A stretch of 34,179 bases of DNA from Ameyamaea chiangmaiensis (GTDB lineage Bacteria > Pseudomonadota > Alphaproteobacteria > Acetobacterales > Acetobacteraceae): contig NZ_JABXXR010000021.1 of the NCBI RefSeq assembly GCF_013376175.1, forward strand, positions 1 through 34,179, written 5' to 3'. Below, in pieces: positions 1 to 8,837 of this stretch. The notes beneath the pieces are model-generated. The model had not been told where the DNA came from. It saw nothing but the letters and a program-made list of their open reading frames with translations, and searched no databases. The position numbers and the translations under genes were made by a program. Position 1 is the first letter of the stretch; each line of letters begins with the position of its first letter.

Positions 1-1018
1 ATGGCGTGGCCGGCAGGTCCTGCTGGCGCACAAGGTCCAGCGACACGTCCCGGCGGCGGGCGATCTGATGCAATGCCGCGCACACGGCGTCCGCCGCCCG
101 ACCGCGCACCACGTCGTTGCCCGCACGGATATCGAGGGTAAAGACGACCTCCCCGGGCACGACGTTGGAGGCGCCCGGTCGGACTTCCATGCGCCCGACC
201 GTGGCGACCAGATCGTCCGGCCCGGCGCGCCCGCATGTCTCGATCGCCAGCACCATCTCGGCCGCCGCCGCCAGCGCATCCCGGCGCAGCGACATGGCCA
301 TGGTACCGGCATGCCCGGCGGTCCCGCGCACGGTGGCCTGAAACCTGTATTGCCCAGCGATGGCATCGACCACGCCCAGAGACCGCCTCTCGGCCTCCAG
401 CACGGGACCCTGCTCGATATGCACCTCGAGATAGGCGCGCAGGTCGGCCGGGCTGCGGGCGGCGTCCGGCAGCGACCGCGACGACAGACCGAACGCGGCC
501 AGCGCGTCATCCAGCCTGACCCCGGCTGCGTCGCACAACGTCAGATCCTGCCCGCCCAGCGTTCCGGCGAAGGCGCGGCTGGTCAGCATGGAGACGGGAA
601 AGCGGGAGCCCTCCTCATCCCCGAACCCGACCACTTCGATCGCATACGGCAGACGCAGACTCTCGGCATGCAGGACCGCGACCGCCTCGATGCCCAGCAC
701 CACGCCCAACATCCCGTCATATCGCCCCCCGTCCCGGACGCTGTCGATGTGGGAGCCGATCACGAGCGCCGGCGCGTTCGGAACACTCCCCTCATAACGG
801 CCAATCAGGGTGCCTGCGCCATCGAGGCGGACCGAGAGCCCCGCCTGCGTCATCCACTCGGTGAGACGCTCGATCGTCGCATGGTGCGCGGGGCCGAGAT
901 ACGGCCGGAACAGGCCGCCCTCCATGTCCGAATACGGCCCCATGCCCAGCGTGTCACACCGGTCGACGACCCGGCGCCCACGGGCCGACCATACGTCCTC
1001 CGTTATCTGTCCGATCAC
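1..1018 (-). CDS. M20-family N-carbamoyl-amino-acid hydrolase / allantoate amidohydrolase-like, 3' end cut by window edge
   Basis: Reading the minus strand from a GTG at 1018 gives an open frame of about 339 codons that leaves the window without a stop, so the C-terminus is missing (family members are usually about 400-420 aa). Family metal-binding motifs appear in order: GSHIDS with DGGRYDG, then GFGDEEGSRF, then EVHIEQG. Around the dimerisation domain are GTAGHAGT and GASNVVPGEV. Such enzymes hydrolyse N-carbamoyl amino acids, ureidoglycine or allantoate in the cytoplasm using two divalent metals. The upstream Old Yellow Enzyme gene ends in the same frame 9 nt before the GTG, so no earlier start is possible; translation may be coupled to that gene. 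No clear ribosome binding site precedes the GTG. The exact substrate (allantoate, ureido acid or hydantoin-derived carbamoyl amino acid) cannot be told from sequence alone. Confidence 0.86.
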   Translation of the reverse strand, partial: MIGQITEDVWSARGRRVVDRCDTLGMGPYSDMEGGLFRPYLGPAHHATIERLTEWMTQAGLSVRLDGAGTLIGRYEGSVPNAPALVIGSHIDSVRDGGRYDGMLGVVLGIEAVAVLHAESLRLPYAIEVVGFGDEEGSRFPVSMLTSRAFAGTLGGQDLTLCDAAGVRLDDALAAFGLSSRSLPDAARSPADLRAYLEVHIEQGPVLEAERRSLGVVDAIAGQYRFQATVRGTAGHAGTMAMSLRRDALAAAAEMVLAIETCGRAGPDDLVATVGRMEVRPGASNVVPGEVVFTLDIRAGNDVVRGRAADAVCAALHQIARRRDVSLDLVRQQDLPATP

Positions 1019-1027
1019 CGCGGCGCC

Positions 1028-2137
1028 CTATTTGGGGGCGGAGGGGCGATAACGCTCCAGCCAGTGCGCGTATGGCGCGGGCAGCACCCAGGCTGGACGA
1101 TCGACGCCCAGCGCCTGTGCCGCGACGTAAGGCCAGTGCGGATCGGCCAGATGCCTGCGTCCGACCATGGCGAGATCGAGCTGGCCGTTTTTCACCGCGT
1201 CATCGGCAAGTTCGGGCGTATCGAACCCCCAGGCGGAGGCAACCGGCAACTCCGCCTCCCGCCGCACCCGCTCGGCAACCGGGCCGAGGAACGCCGGTCC
1301 CCACGGGATCTTCGCGTCCGGCGTCGAAAACCCGATGCTGACATTGAGCATGTCGAGACCTTCGGCCTTGAGGCTTTTGGTCAGCGTGATCGCCTCGGCC
1401 AGCGTTTCCTCGTCCCGTCCGTCATATTCGATCACGCCGAGGCGCGCGGTCAGGGGAAACGTCTCCGGCCAGACCGCGCGGACCGCCCGCACTGTCTCGA
1501 TCAGGAAGCGGCTGCGACCGGCCAGGTCGCCACCATACGCGTCGGTGCGATGGTTGGCGTGCACCGAGAGAAAGCTCTGCGCGAGGTAACCGTGGGCGAA
1601 ATGCAGTTCGAGCCATTCGAAACCCGCCTCAACCGCCCGACGTGCCGCGGCCACGAAATCGGCCTGGACACGCGCGATATCGGCCAGAGTCATTTCGCGC
1701 GGAACTCTGGGCAGATTGGCGCCAAAGGCCACGGCGGACGGCGAGATCGTCTCCCATGCCCCGAGTGCGCCGTCGGGGATATGGTCGTCGCCCTCCCACG
1801 GGCGGTTGGCGCTGGCCTTCCGCCCCGCATGCCCGATCTGGAGGCCGGGCACCGCCCCGGCCGACCGGATCCCCCGGGCGACGGCAGCCATGCCCGCGAT
1901 GTGGCGGTCGTCCCACAGCCCTGCGCAGCCCGGGGTGATGCGCCCCTCCGGGGACACGGCCGTCGCCTCGACGATCACCAGTCCCGCGCCACCACGCGCC
2001 AGGCCCGCGTAATGCGCGGGATGCCAATCGGTCAGGAAGCCGTCGACCGCGCTGTACTGGCACATCGGCGGGACGGCGATGCGGTTGCGGAGCCGCGCCG
2101 ACTTGAGGGAAAAAGGCTCGAAAAGGGGTGGTGTCAT
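1028..2137 (-). CDS. NADH:flavin oxidoreductase, Old Yellow Enzyme family (YqjM-like)
   Basis: A 369-aa FMN-dependent ene-reductase of the thermophilic-like/YqjM class, which reduces activated C=C bonds of enones or similar electrophiles with NAD(P)H. Near the N-terminus C26 and Y28 (PPMCQYSA) match the redox-tuning Cys and the Tyr of YqjM. The substrate-anchoring His pair is seen as HFAHGYL (H179, H182), followed by SLSVHANHRTDAYGG-type barrel sequence. The length is normal for the class. AGAGG lies a few bases before the ATG at 2137, supporting this start. It is 92 bp downstream of the PadR-reductase fusion gene and 9 bp upstream of the carbamoylase start, so the three may be co-transcribed. 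The physiological substrate is unknown; stress-related electrophile detoxification is the usual inference. Confidence 0.92.
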   Translation of the reverse strand: MTPPLFEPFSLKSARLRNRIAVPPMCQYSAVDGFLTDWHPAHYAGLARGGAGLVIVEATAVSPEGRITPGCAGLWDDRHIAGMAAVARGIRSAGAVPGLQIGHAGRKASANRPWEGDDHIPDGALGAWETISPSAVAFGANLPRVPREMTLADIARVQADFVAAARRAVEAGFEWLELHFAHGYLAQSFLSVHANHRTDAYGGDLAGRSRFLIETVRAVRAVWPETFPLTARLGVIEYDGRDEETLAEAITLTKSLKAEGLDMLNVSIGFSTPDAKIPWGPAFLGPVAERVRREAELPVASAWGFDTPELADDAVKNGQLDLAMVGRRHLADPHWPYVAAQALGVDRPAWVLPAPYAHWLERYRPSAPK

Positions 2138-2229
2138 GTCGACCTCTGCCTGTGCCGTGTCTCGTCCATCCAGACACTGGTCCGGGATATGAGGTCAGTT
2201 CGGCAGAAATCCACACCACCCGTCAACCG

Positions 2230-3597
2230 TCAGCCGACATCCTTGACGGACGCGTCCGCATGGCCCTTCTGCCAGTATCCGGCCGCCTTGATCCACTGCG
2301 GCGCAATCCCGCGCTCCTCGATCAGGTAGCGCCGCACGGCGCGGGCGACGCCGCCTTCGGCCGCGACCCAGACGAACGTCGCGGGCCCGATCACCATCCG
2401 CTCCAGCCGCGCGATGATCTCGTCCGGACGGTCGGCATGATCGACGGGCCGATGAAGCCAGCGGGCCTCGTGTCGAGCCGCCGTCACGAAAACCTGTTCG
2501 TCCCCGGGGCCGGGAACCGCCACCAGCGTGGTCACGGGGATGCCGGCGTCCAGTTCCTCCACCCGCCGTCCGATGGCGGGAAGTGCGGTCTCGTCCCCGA
2601 CCAGCACCCAGTCGCTGATCGGCCCCTCGATCACCCCCGAGCCCTTCGGGCCGGCGATCTCAAGCCGATCCCCGAAGCGGGCCGAGCGCGCCCAGTCGGC
2701 CGCCGGACCGCCCGCGTGGTCGACGAAGTCCACAACCAGCGTGTTGGACGCGCGATCATGGCGGCGCGGGGTGTAATCGCGGCGGACCTCACCGTTCACG
2801 GGGTCGGGCAGGAAGATTTTGATGTGATCGTCGGGCGCAAGGCTGACGAAGTCTTCAAGCGCCTCGCCGGTCAATGTGACACGGATCATGTGCGTCCCTG
2901 CCCGCTCGACCGACATCACGGTGAGCGCGCGGCGGCGCAACGCGTGCCGCACGCGGCGGATGACCGGAGAGGCGGGCTCGACGGCGGTCATGCCGTCTTC
3001 CATGGCGCGACGTTGCGCGTCCCCGCCTTCGCCCGCGCGTTCCACGGCGCGTGCGGCGCCGTCCAGAATGGACGCGATCCTGTGTTCGGCCGTCGTCTCC
3101 AGCCCATCATTCCGCAGCTGCGTCCGCACTGCGGTCTGGAGGTTTTCCTTCGCCCGCATGGCCGGAAACCCGCCGCGATCGCGCGCGCCGGAGCGTTGCG
3201 TGCCGGTCAGGCGTGCCATGATCGCCGCGAGCTGGTCCTGACCGGCGGCAAGCGCTGCGTGTCCCGTCTCGGTCACGCGGAACAGCGCGTGGCCTTCGGT
3301 CTGCACTGCTTCGATCTCGCCAGCCTCTTCCAGCCAGGTCAGCGCGGGAGAGATCACGTCCGGGCCGGGCACGTGGACGGCCGCCGACCGTTCCTCGATC
3401 ATGCCGATAAGATCCTCACGGTTGCCTGGTCGCTCCGCGATCAGACCGAGGACCAGCACCCTGATGGCGCAACGGTCGAACACGCGGTGGCGCCCGCGAT
3501 GGGGGCCGGTGGGGCCTTGTCCCCAACCATGCCCGGCCCCGTTGCTGGAGGGGAGGAACCGGCCACGGCCGGACGGGTACATGTGTTCATGTCTCAT
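2230..3597 (-). CDS. PadR-type winged-helix regulator fused to siderophore-interacting FAD ferric reductase (NfeR-NfeF fusion)
   Basis: This is a 455-aa two-domain protein. Residues about 1-130 resemble the PadR-like nickel-responsive regulator YqjI/NfeR of E. coli. They contain a His/Gly-rich tail (H3, H5, H23, H33, H37), then a winged helix with the VPGPDVISPALTWLEEAG helix characteristic of PadR proteins. Residues about 210-452 form a siderophore-interacting protein domain like YqjH/NfeF and ViuB: FAD motif RRDYTPR (272-278), GDETALPAIGR (334-344) and a C-terminal GYWQKG. In E. coli regulator and reductase are separate divergent genes; here they are one chain. The frame is open up to 3771, but the ATG at 3597 is preferred because it begins the His-rich tail, and palindromic AT-rich sites lie just upstream. 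It diverges from mntH. Expected role: cytoplasmic NAD(P)H-dependent ferric-siderophore reduction coupled to metal sensing. The sensing metal is inferred only. Confidence 0.88.
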   Translation of the reverse strand: MRHEHMYPSGRGRFLPSSNGAGHGWGQGPTGPHRGRHRVFDRCAIRVLVLGLIAERPGNREDLIGMIEERSAAVHVPGPDVISPALTWLEEAGEIEAVQTEGHALFRVTETGHAALAAGQDQLAAIMARLTGTQRSGARDRGGFPAMRAKENLQTAVRTQLRNDGLETTAEHRIASILDGAARAVERAGEGGDAQRRAMEDGMTAVEPASPVIRRVRHALRRRALTVMSVERAGTHMIRVTLTGEALEDFVSLAPDDHIKIFLPDPVNGEVRRDYTPRRHDRASNTLVVDFVDHAGGPAADWARSARFGDRLEIAGPKGSGVIEGPISDWVLVGDETALPAIGRRVEELDAGIPVTTLVAVPGPGDEQVFVTAARHEARWLHRPVDHADRPDEIIARLERMVIGPATFVWVAAEGGVARAVRRYLIEERGIAPQWIKAAGYWQKGHADASVKDVG

Positions 3598-3750
3598 GAA
3601 TTCGATATACATCTCGATATATCGGTTTTCAAGATATATCTGAATTTTGACCCTGGTGCCCTTGCGATACCGCGGACCGCTTCCCGACCGTGCCTCGGCA
3701 TAACGATATAGCACATTGCATATCCGCCCGACTTCCGTTTGAGTGTGGTC
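3598..3750. promoter_or_regulatory. Divergent promoter region with GATATATC-type palindromes
   Basis: The gap between the PadR-reductase fusion and mntH is AT-rich against a GC-rich background. It holds two perfect 10-bp palindromes, CGATATATCG (3615-3624) and AGATATATCT (3632-3641), plus a half copy CGATAT at 3603. On the mntH side a GATAT-N10-ATATC inverted repeat spans 3705-3724. Clustering of the same GATAT motif on both sides suggests that one DNA-binding protein, most simply the fused PadR domain, controls both genes. No experimental operator is known to me for this protein. Confidence 0.5.
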
Positions 3751-5070
3751 ATGGCCTTCCTGTCCCGACACCCCGGTATTGCCCGCGACGCGGCAGACGT
3801 CATCGGCAGCATTCCGATCCCCGGTGCCGGGGCGCCGTGGTTCCGCCGCTTCCTCGCCTTTGTCGGGCCGGGCTACATGGTGTCGGTCGGCTATATGGAT
3901 CCAGGAAACTGGGCCACGGACCTGCAGGGCGGCGCGCAGTTCGGCTTTACGCTGCTGTTCGTCATCCTGTTGTCCAACGTGATGGCGATGCTGTTGCAGG
4001 CACTCGCGGCGCGTCTGGGCATCGGCACGGGGCTCGACCTCGCGCAGGCCTGCCGGGCGCGCTATTCACCCGCGGTCAGTCGCGCGCTATGGGCCGCGTG
4101 CGAACTGGCCATCATGGCGTGCGATCTGGCCGAGGTCATCGGCACGGCGATCGCCCTGCAGATGCTGTTCGGCCTGCCCATTCTGGTCGGCACGCTGCTT
4201 TCGGCCTGCGACGCGGTTCTGGTCCTGCTGCTGATGAACCGTGGGTTTCGGTGGCTGGAAGCCTTCATCATCGCCCTGATGACGATCATCGCCGCCTGCT
4301 TCGGGTTGCAGGTCCTGTTCGCGGCCCCTCACGGGGGGGCGATCCTGAGCGGCTTCGTCCCGCACGCGTCGATCGTGACCAACGGGGCCATGCTTTACAT
4401 CGCGATCGGGATCATCGGGGCGACCGTGATGCCTCACAACCTGTATCTGCATTCCTCGATCGTCCAGTCGCGCGCCTATCCGCGCACGCCGTCGGGCCGT
4501 CAGGACGCACTGCGCTGGAGCGTGTGGGACAGTTCCATCGCCCTGTCGCTCGCCCTGTTCGTCAACGCGGCGATCCTGATCGTCGCGGCCGCCGCCTTTC
4601 ATGGCTCCGGCCATCAGGACGTCGCCGAGCTTCAGGATGCCTACCATCTGCTGTCGCCCCTGCTCGGCTACGGCATCGCGTCGACTCTCTTCGCCGTCGC
4701 GCTGCTGGCGGCGGGCACGAACTCGACGGTCACCGGCACGCTCGCCGGGCAGATCGTCATGGAAGGCTTCCTCGACCTGCGCCTCGCCCCGTGGGCACGG
4801 CGCCTGCTGACGCGCGGACTGGCGATCGTGCCCGTGGTCTTCGTCGTCCTGATCCGGGGCGACGGCAGCGTGAACGACCTTCTGCTGTTCAGTCAGGTCA
4901 TCCTGTCAATGCAGCTTCCGTTTGCCGTGATACCGCTCGTGCGGCTGGTGTCGGACCGGGCGTTGATGGGGCCGTTTGCAATCGGGCCGGTGATGAAGGT
5001 CGCGGCCTGGACCACCGCGGGCCTGATCCTGATCCTCAATGGCAAGCTGCTGTTCGACGTGGTGGGCTAG
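3751..5070 (+). CDS. mntH: Nramp-family divalent metal (Mn2+/Fe2+) : proton symporter
   Basis: A 439-aa polytopic inner-membrane protein of the Nramp family, which imports Mn2+ (and often Fe2+ or other divalent metals) with protons. The hallmark DPGN motif in TM1 is present (D50, N53 in [12 protein letters not shown]), as is the TM6 motif MPHNLYLHS (M227, H229). About eleven hydrophobic segments are visible, the usual number. The frame is also open to GTG and TTG codons up to 3739, but the ATG at 3751 gives the conventional N-terminus; no strong ribosome binding site is seen. It is divergent from the PadR-ferric reductase fusion gene, implying joint metal-dependent control. Its TAG stop overlaps the stop of the convergent Rieske-reductase gene. 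Confidence 0.95.
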   Translation: MAFLSRHPGIARDAADVIGSIPIPGAGAPWFRRFLAFVGPGYMVSVGYMDPGNWATDLQGGAQFGFTLLFVILLSNVMAMLLQALAARLGIGTGLDLAQACRARYSPAVSRALWAACELAIMACDLAEVIGTAIALQMLFGLPILVGTLLSACDAVLVLLLMNRGFRWLEAFIIALMTIIAACFGLQVLFAAPHGGAILSGFVPHASIVTNGAMLYIAIGIIGATVMPHNLYLHSSIVQSRAYPRTPSGRQDALRWSVWDSSIALSLALFVNAAILIVAAAAFHGSGHQDVAELQDAYHLLSPLLGYGIASTLFAVALLAAGTNSTVTGTLAGQIVMEGFLDLRLAPWARRLLTRGLAIVPVVFVVLIRGDGSVNDLLLFSQVILSMQLPFAVIPLVRLVSDRALMGPFAIGPVMKVAAWTTAGLILILNGKLLFDVVG

Positions 5071-6587
5071 AGACCCGTCTGCGTCGCGGGGATGGTGGCC
5101 CGGGGCCGACCGGCGGAGACGATACCCACGCGCTTGCCGCGATGCAGCAGTTGCGCCTCGAAATCGAACCCCTGAAGGTCACCCGTGATCTTTACGTCGT
5201 CGAACGGTTGCGCCGCGCCAGCATACTCGATCTTGGCATCGAACTGCTGCGTCCAGAACCATGGCACGCCTTCGTCGGACTGATCGAGCCCCACAATCGC
5301 CCGCGCGGCCCGACGGCCCTGAACCTCGGCCTCGCGCCAATGCTCGATACGGACGGTATGGCCTTCACGCGGTATGCGGGCGCAGTCGCCGACGACATAG
5401 ATGCCCGGCGCGGCCTGTTGCGTGGCATCGACCGCGATGCCGCCTTCCTCGGCGACGAGATCGGCGGCGAAATCCAGCGCGGGTGTGACGCCAATGCCCA
5501 CCACGACAGCATCCGCCGTCACAGTATCACCATTGTCGAGATGCACGACGCGACGTGCCCCGTCGGCCGTGATCGCCGTGACGTGGCGCCCCGCGTGACA
5601 GGTCACGCCCCTTTCACGGTGCATATCCAGCAAGCGACTGGCGATCAGAGCGCCGAAAACCCGCTCGAACGGAATGGCCGCCGACGACACCACATCCACC
5701 GTCATGCCACGCTGGCGCAGGGCCGCGGCTGCCTCCATGCCGATAAAGCTTCCCCCGATCACCACGACCCGCCCAGTCTCCACGGTCGCCGACAGGATAG
5801 CCTGCGCGTCAGCCGCCGTCCGAAGCGTAAAGACGGCGGACAGGTCTCCGCCCGGGATCGCCAGTGGCCTGGGCACGGAGCCGGGTGCGAGAATGATGTG
5901 ATCGGCCGACAGGCTGCGCCCGTCATCGAGTGTCACGCTGCGCGCCGCAACGTTCATGCGCACAACGCGGGCCGCGACACGCGCGATGCGCTGCTCGGCC
6001 CAGAATGTTTCGGGGCGGAGGGGTGGCGGGGCATTCCCGTCCGCCTTACCGGCCAGAACGGCCTTGCTGAGGGCCGTCCGATCGTAGGACGGTTCTGCCT
6101 GCGGGTCGACGATCGTGATATGGCCGTCGAACCCGAACTCCCGCAGGGCGCACGCGGCACCGACGCCACCGGCTCCGCCCCCCACGATCAGCACCGTCTC
6201 ATCGGGCGCACATGTCGCTCTGGCGGGCGGCTCAAGCGCCTCCGTGCCGACATGCACACGACCGTCCGCCACCTTGACGGGGTAGAGCGGCAGTGGGTCA
6301 AGGGCCAGAGGTTCCACCAGCCCCCCGTCCTCCAGCCGGAAGGACGCCTTGTGCCACGGACAGACCAGCCGCCCGTCACACACGGCGCCCTTTTCCAGCG
6401 GCGCGCCCTTGTGCGGGCAGGTGCCCGCGTACGCCCGCACGTCCCCGCCCGTCCGGACCAGAACCATTGCCGTCTCCCCCACGGTCACGGGCACGATGCT
6501 GTCCGGTGTCAGGTCAGCCAGCGCGGCCACATCGTGCCAGCCGGGCGTCCGGGCATGCGCGGCGGTATCAGAACTCGGGGCAGGCAT
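5067..6587 (-). CDS. Rieske [2Fe-2S] domain fused to FAD/NAD(P)H ferredoxin-type reductase (AIFL-like)
   Basis: A 506-aa fusion. Residues about 15-115 form a Rieske ferredoxin domain with ligands C57, H59, C76 and H79 (CPHKG and CPWHK). From about 132 on there is a pyridine-nucleotide disulfide oxidoreductase fold: FAD motif [11 protein letters not shown], second dinucleotide motif [12 protein letters not shown], and VVGDCA near the C-terminus for FAD ribityl contact. This is the architecture of AIFL/NADH:rubredoxin-type reductases that pass electrons from NAD(P)H to an iron-sulfur partner. The frame extends to 6659, but an AGGAGG at 6597-6602 sits 9 nt before the ATG at 6587, fixing the start. 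Its stop overlaps mntH by 4 bases within CTAG. The acceptor is unknown. A putidaredoxin-reductase-like role with a local oxygenase is possible, but no oxygenase is seen nearby. Confidence 0.92.
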   Translation of the reverse strand: MPAPSSDTAAHARTPGWHDVAALADLTPDSIVPVTVGETAMVLVRTGGDVRAYAGTCPHKGAPLEKGAVCDGRLVCPWHKASFRLEDGGLVEPLALDPLPLYPVKVADGRVHVGTEALEPPARATCAPDETVLIVGGGAGGVGAACALREFGFDGHITIVDPQAEPSYDRTALSKAVLAGKADGNAPPPLRPETFWAEQRIARVAARVVRMNVAARSVTLDDGRSLSADHIILAPGSVPRPLAIPGGDLSAVFTLRTAADAQAILSATVETGRVVVIGGSFIGMEAAAALRQRGMTVDVVSSAAIPFERVFGALIASRLLDMHRERGVTCHAGRHVTAITADGARRVVHLDNGDTVTADAVVVGIGVTPALDFAADLVAEEGGIAVDATQQAAPGIYVVGDCARIPREGHTVRIEHWREAEVQGRRAARAIVGLDQSDEGVPWFWTQQFDAKIEYAGAAQPFDDVKITGDLQGFDFEAQLLHRGKRVGIVSAGRPRATIPATQTGL

Positions 6588-6770
6588 GGCGGAGCGCCTC
6601 CTGACGGGACGGGCAGCGTGGCCCGGGCGGGCCGGTCGTCGCGCGCGTCGTGACGGCATGATTGCCTGCCGATCCTACGTCCGCCCGGCCGTTTCGTTCC
6701 CTCCCCCGATTGCGGCACCAATGGTCTCACGCACAATACTGTGTCAAATCATGTCAACGTGTGAACGAGG

Positions 6771-8750
6771 ATGAGACCAGACAGCGTGACAGATGAGACT
6801 TCCGGGCGCGATCGCCCTGCCCCTGCGGGCGCCTCCCTGATGGCGCCCACGCTCACGGCGCTCGGCATCGTCTTCGGCGATATCGGCACCAGCCCCCTGT
6901 ATGCCATGCAGACCGTATTGCAGGACCACGGCCACACCGTCACGCCGGATGAGGTGCTGGGCGTGCTGTCGCTGATCGTCTGGACCATCGTTCTGGTCGT
7001 GGCCGTCAAATACTGCGTGTTCGTCATGCGCGCCGACAACGATGGCGAAGGCGGCGTGCTGGCCCTGACCGCTCTGGTGACCGGTGCGCGGAACGAAGAC
7101 GACATTCAGGACGCGCCGACCTATCGCCGCCTGTGGCGGTCATCGATACAAAAGATCCTGTTGTCGGCGGGCCTGTTCGGCGGGGCACTTCTGTTTGGTG
7201 ACAGTGTGCTGACGCCGTCAATTTCGGTCCTCAGCGCGATGGAGGGCATGACCGTCGCCGCGCCCTCGGCATCGCACTACGTGCTTCCGGCGGCACTGGC
7301 GATCCTGGTGATGCTGTTCGTCGCCCAGCGTGCCGGAACCAGCGTAATCGGGGCGTTGTTCGGCCCGGTCATGCTGGTCTGGTTTCTGGCCATCGGCGGC
7401 CTTGGTCTGTTGTCGTGCACGCATCACCCCGAGGTCCTGCGCGCACTCGATCCCCTCCGCGCCCTGCGCTTTCTGGCCGAGAACGGATGGCGCAGCTTCA
7501 TTCTGCTCGGCGGTGTATTTCTGACCGTCACGGGGGCCGAAGCCCTGTATGCCGACATGGGCGGCGTCGGACGATTGCCCGTCCGGCTGGCCTGGTTCGT
7601 CATCGTTCTGCCGGCGCTGCTGCTGTGCTACGGCGGGCAGGCCAGCGCCCTGATGGACGCCCACACCCTGCCGCCCAATCCGTTTTACGGGCTGATCCCA
7701 TCGAGTTGGGGGCACGTGCCGGTGTGGATCATGGTCGGACTGGCGACGCTGGCCACGATCATCGCCAGCCAGTCGGTCGTGACGGGGGTGTTTTCCCTGA
7801 CCCAGCAGGCCATTCAGGTCGGATGGTTCCCCGGCGTGCGCCTGCACCATACGTCCGAGCACGAATCCGGGCAGATCTACGTTCCGCTGCTCAACTGGAT
7901 GATCATGGCCGCGACACTGGCGCTGACCACGACCTTCGGCAGCTCGGCGCGCCTGGCCGGGGCCTACGGCATGGCCGTGTCGACGACCATGCTGCTGACA
8001 AGCCTGCTGTATGGGGCTTATCTGCATCGGCGTCGCCACTGGCCGTTATGGGCGACCGCAGCCTTCGTCGGGTGCCTGCTTATCGTGGACTGCGCGTTTT
8101 TCGCGGCCAACATGCTCAAGATCGCGGATGGCGGCTACATTCCGCTGGTCATCGCACTGGCGCTGTATGCCGTGATGAGCATCTGGCAGCGCGGAACCAT
8201 GGCGCTTCAGGACACCAACACACAGGCGACAGTGTCACCCGATGCGCTGGAGCAGGACCTGCGCCGACATGACATTCCCCGCACGCCCGGGCACGTGGTG
8301 TTCCTAAGCCGCGTGAACGAACCCGTCCCCCCGATCGTCGGGCTGCACGTGCGACAGTTCGGCGGCCTGCCGCAGCACGCCATCACACTGAGCATCGTGT
8401 TCCGCCGCGACGTGCCGCGTATCGCGCCGTCCGAACGCATCGTGCGCAAGACGTTCAAGAACGTTCTCGAACACATCACGGTCCATTACGGCTTCATGGA
8501 AACGCCGCGGCTGCTGGAGGCGCTTGCCGCAGCCTCGGACGACGGTGCCCCGGTGTCACCCGACGACGCCATCTTTCTTGCCGAACATGACGAGATCGTC
8601 GCCGCCGACACGCCGCGTGCCTTTGGGGGACTTCGCCGCTGGGAGCGCCCGGTCTTCGCGTTCCTTTATCGGAATGCGCGGCATTCGATTGACCAGTTTG
8701 CCCTGCCGCCCGATCGACTGGTCGAAATCGGTCGTCGGATCGCCCTTTGA
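6771..8750 (+). CDS. kup: Low-affinity potassium transporter, KUP family
   Basis: A 659-aa inner-membrane K+ importer of the KUP/HAK/KT family (E. coli Kup is 622 aa). The signature GIVFGDIGTSPLYA stands about 30 residues from the N-terminus, and GEGGVLAL follows after the second membrane segment. About twelve hydrophobic helices are followed by a soluble C-terminal domain from about residue 475. The ATG at 6771 directly follows AACGAGG; an in-frame GTG at 6786 is an alternative start and would remove five residues. It is divergent from the Rieske-reductase gene and ends in a strong stem-loop at 8801-8830. Neighbouring mntH makes this stretch rich in ion-uptake functions, but there is no sign of an operon. 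Confidence 0.95.
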   Translation: MRPDSVTDETSGRDRPAPAGASLMAPTLTALGIVFGDIGTSPLYAMQTVLQDHGHTVTPDEVLGVLSLIVWTIVLVVAVKYCVFVMRADNDGEGGVLALTALVTGARNEDDIQDAPTYRRLWRSSIQKILLSAGLFGGALLFGDSVLTPSISVLSAMEGMTVAAPSASHYVLPAALAILVMLFVAQRAGTSVIGALFGPVMLVWFLAIGGLGLLSCTHHPEVLRALDPLRALRFLAENGWRSFILLGGVFLTVTGAEALYADMGGVGRLPVRLAWFVIVLPALLLCYGGQASALMDAHTLPPNPFYGLIPSSWGHVPVWIMVGLATLATIIASQSVVTGVFSLTQQAIQVGWFPGVRLHHTSEHESGQIYVPLLNWMIMAATLALTTTFGSSARLAGAYGMAVSTTMLLTSLLYGAYLHRRRHWPLWATAAFVGCLLIVDCAFFAANMLKIADGGYIPLVIALALYAVMSIWQRGTMALQDTNTQATVSPDALEQDLRRHDIPRTPGHVVFLSRVNEPVPPIVGLHVRQFGGLPQHAITLSIVFRRDVPRIAPSERIVRKTFKNVLEHITVHYGFMETPRLLEALAAASDDGAPVSPDDAIFLAEHDEIVAADTPRAFGGLRRWERPVFAFLYRNARHSIDQFALPPDRLVEIGRRIAL

Positions 8751-8800
8751 TACACGGTAAAGCGCCCGGATCGCCCCGGGCGCCTGCCTCACCACGCGCG

Positions 8801-8837
8801 CGGTCTGCTCTGTGAAAGCGGAGCAGACCGTTTCTTA
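8801..8837 (+). terminator. Intrinsic terminator after kup
   Basis: A perfect 10-bp stem (CGGTCTGCTC at 8801-8810 with GAGCAGACCG at 8821-8830) with a 10-nt loop is followed on the plus strand by TTTCTTAT. A second GC-rich stem-loop (8762-8769 with 8776-8783) sits between the kup stop and this one. The T-run is on the kup side only, so it probably does not serve katE. Confidence 0.75.

Noticed and set aside
68-2329. Long plus-strand open frame of 753 codons at the left edge
   Set aside because: It lies antisense to the carbamoylase and Old Yellow Enzyme genes, is rich in Arg, His, Pro and Gly, and shows no domain; it is a GC-rich shadow frame.
3598-3750. Manganese riboswitch (yybP-ykoY) upstream of mntH
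   Set aside because: The leader before mntH is too short, and no paired structure with the conserved riboswitch loops is visible.
3690-6653. Plus-strand open frame of 987 codons
   Set aside because: It spans mntH in another frame and the Rieske-reductase gene antisense. Its composition is typical of shadow frames and no motif is recognisable.
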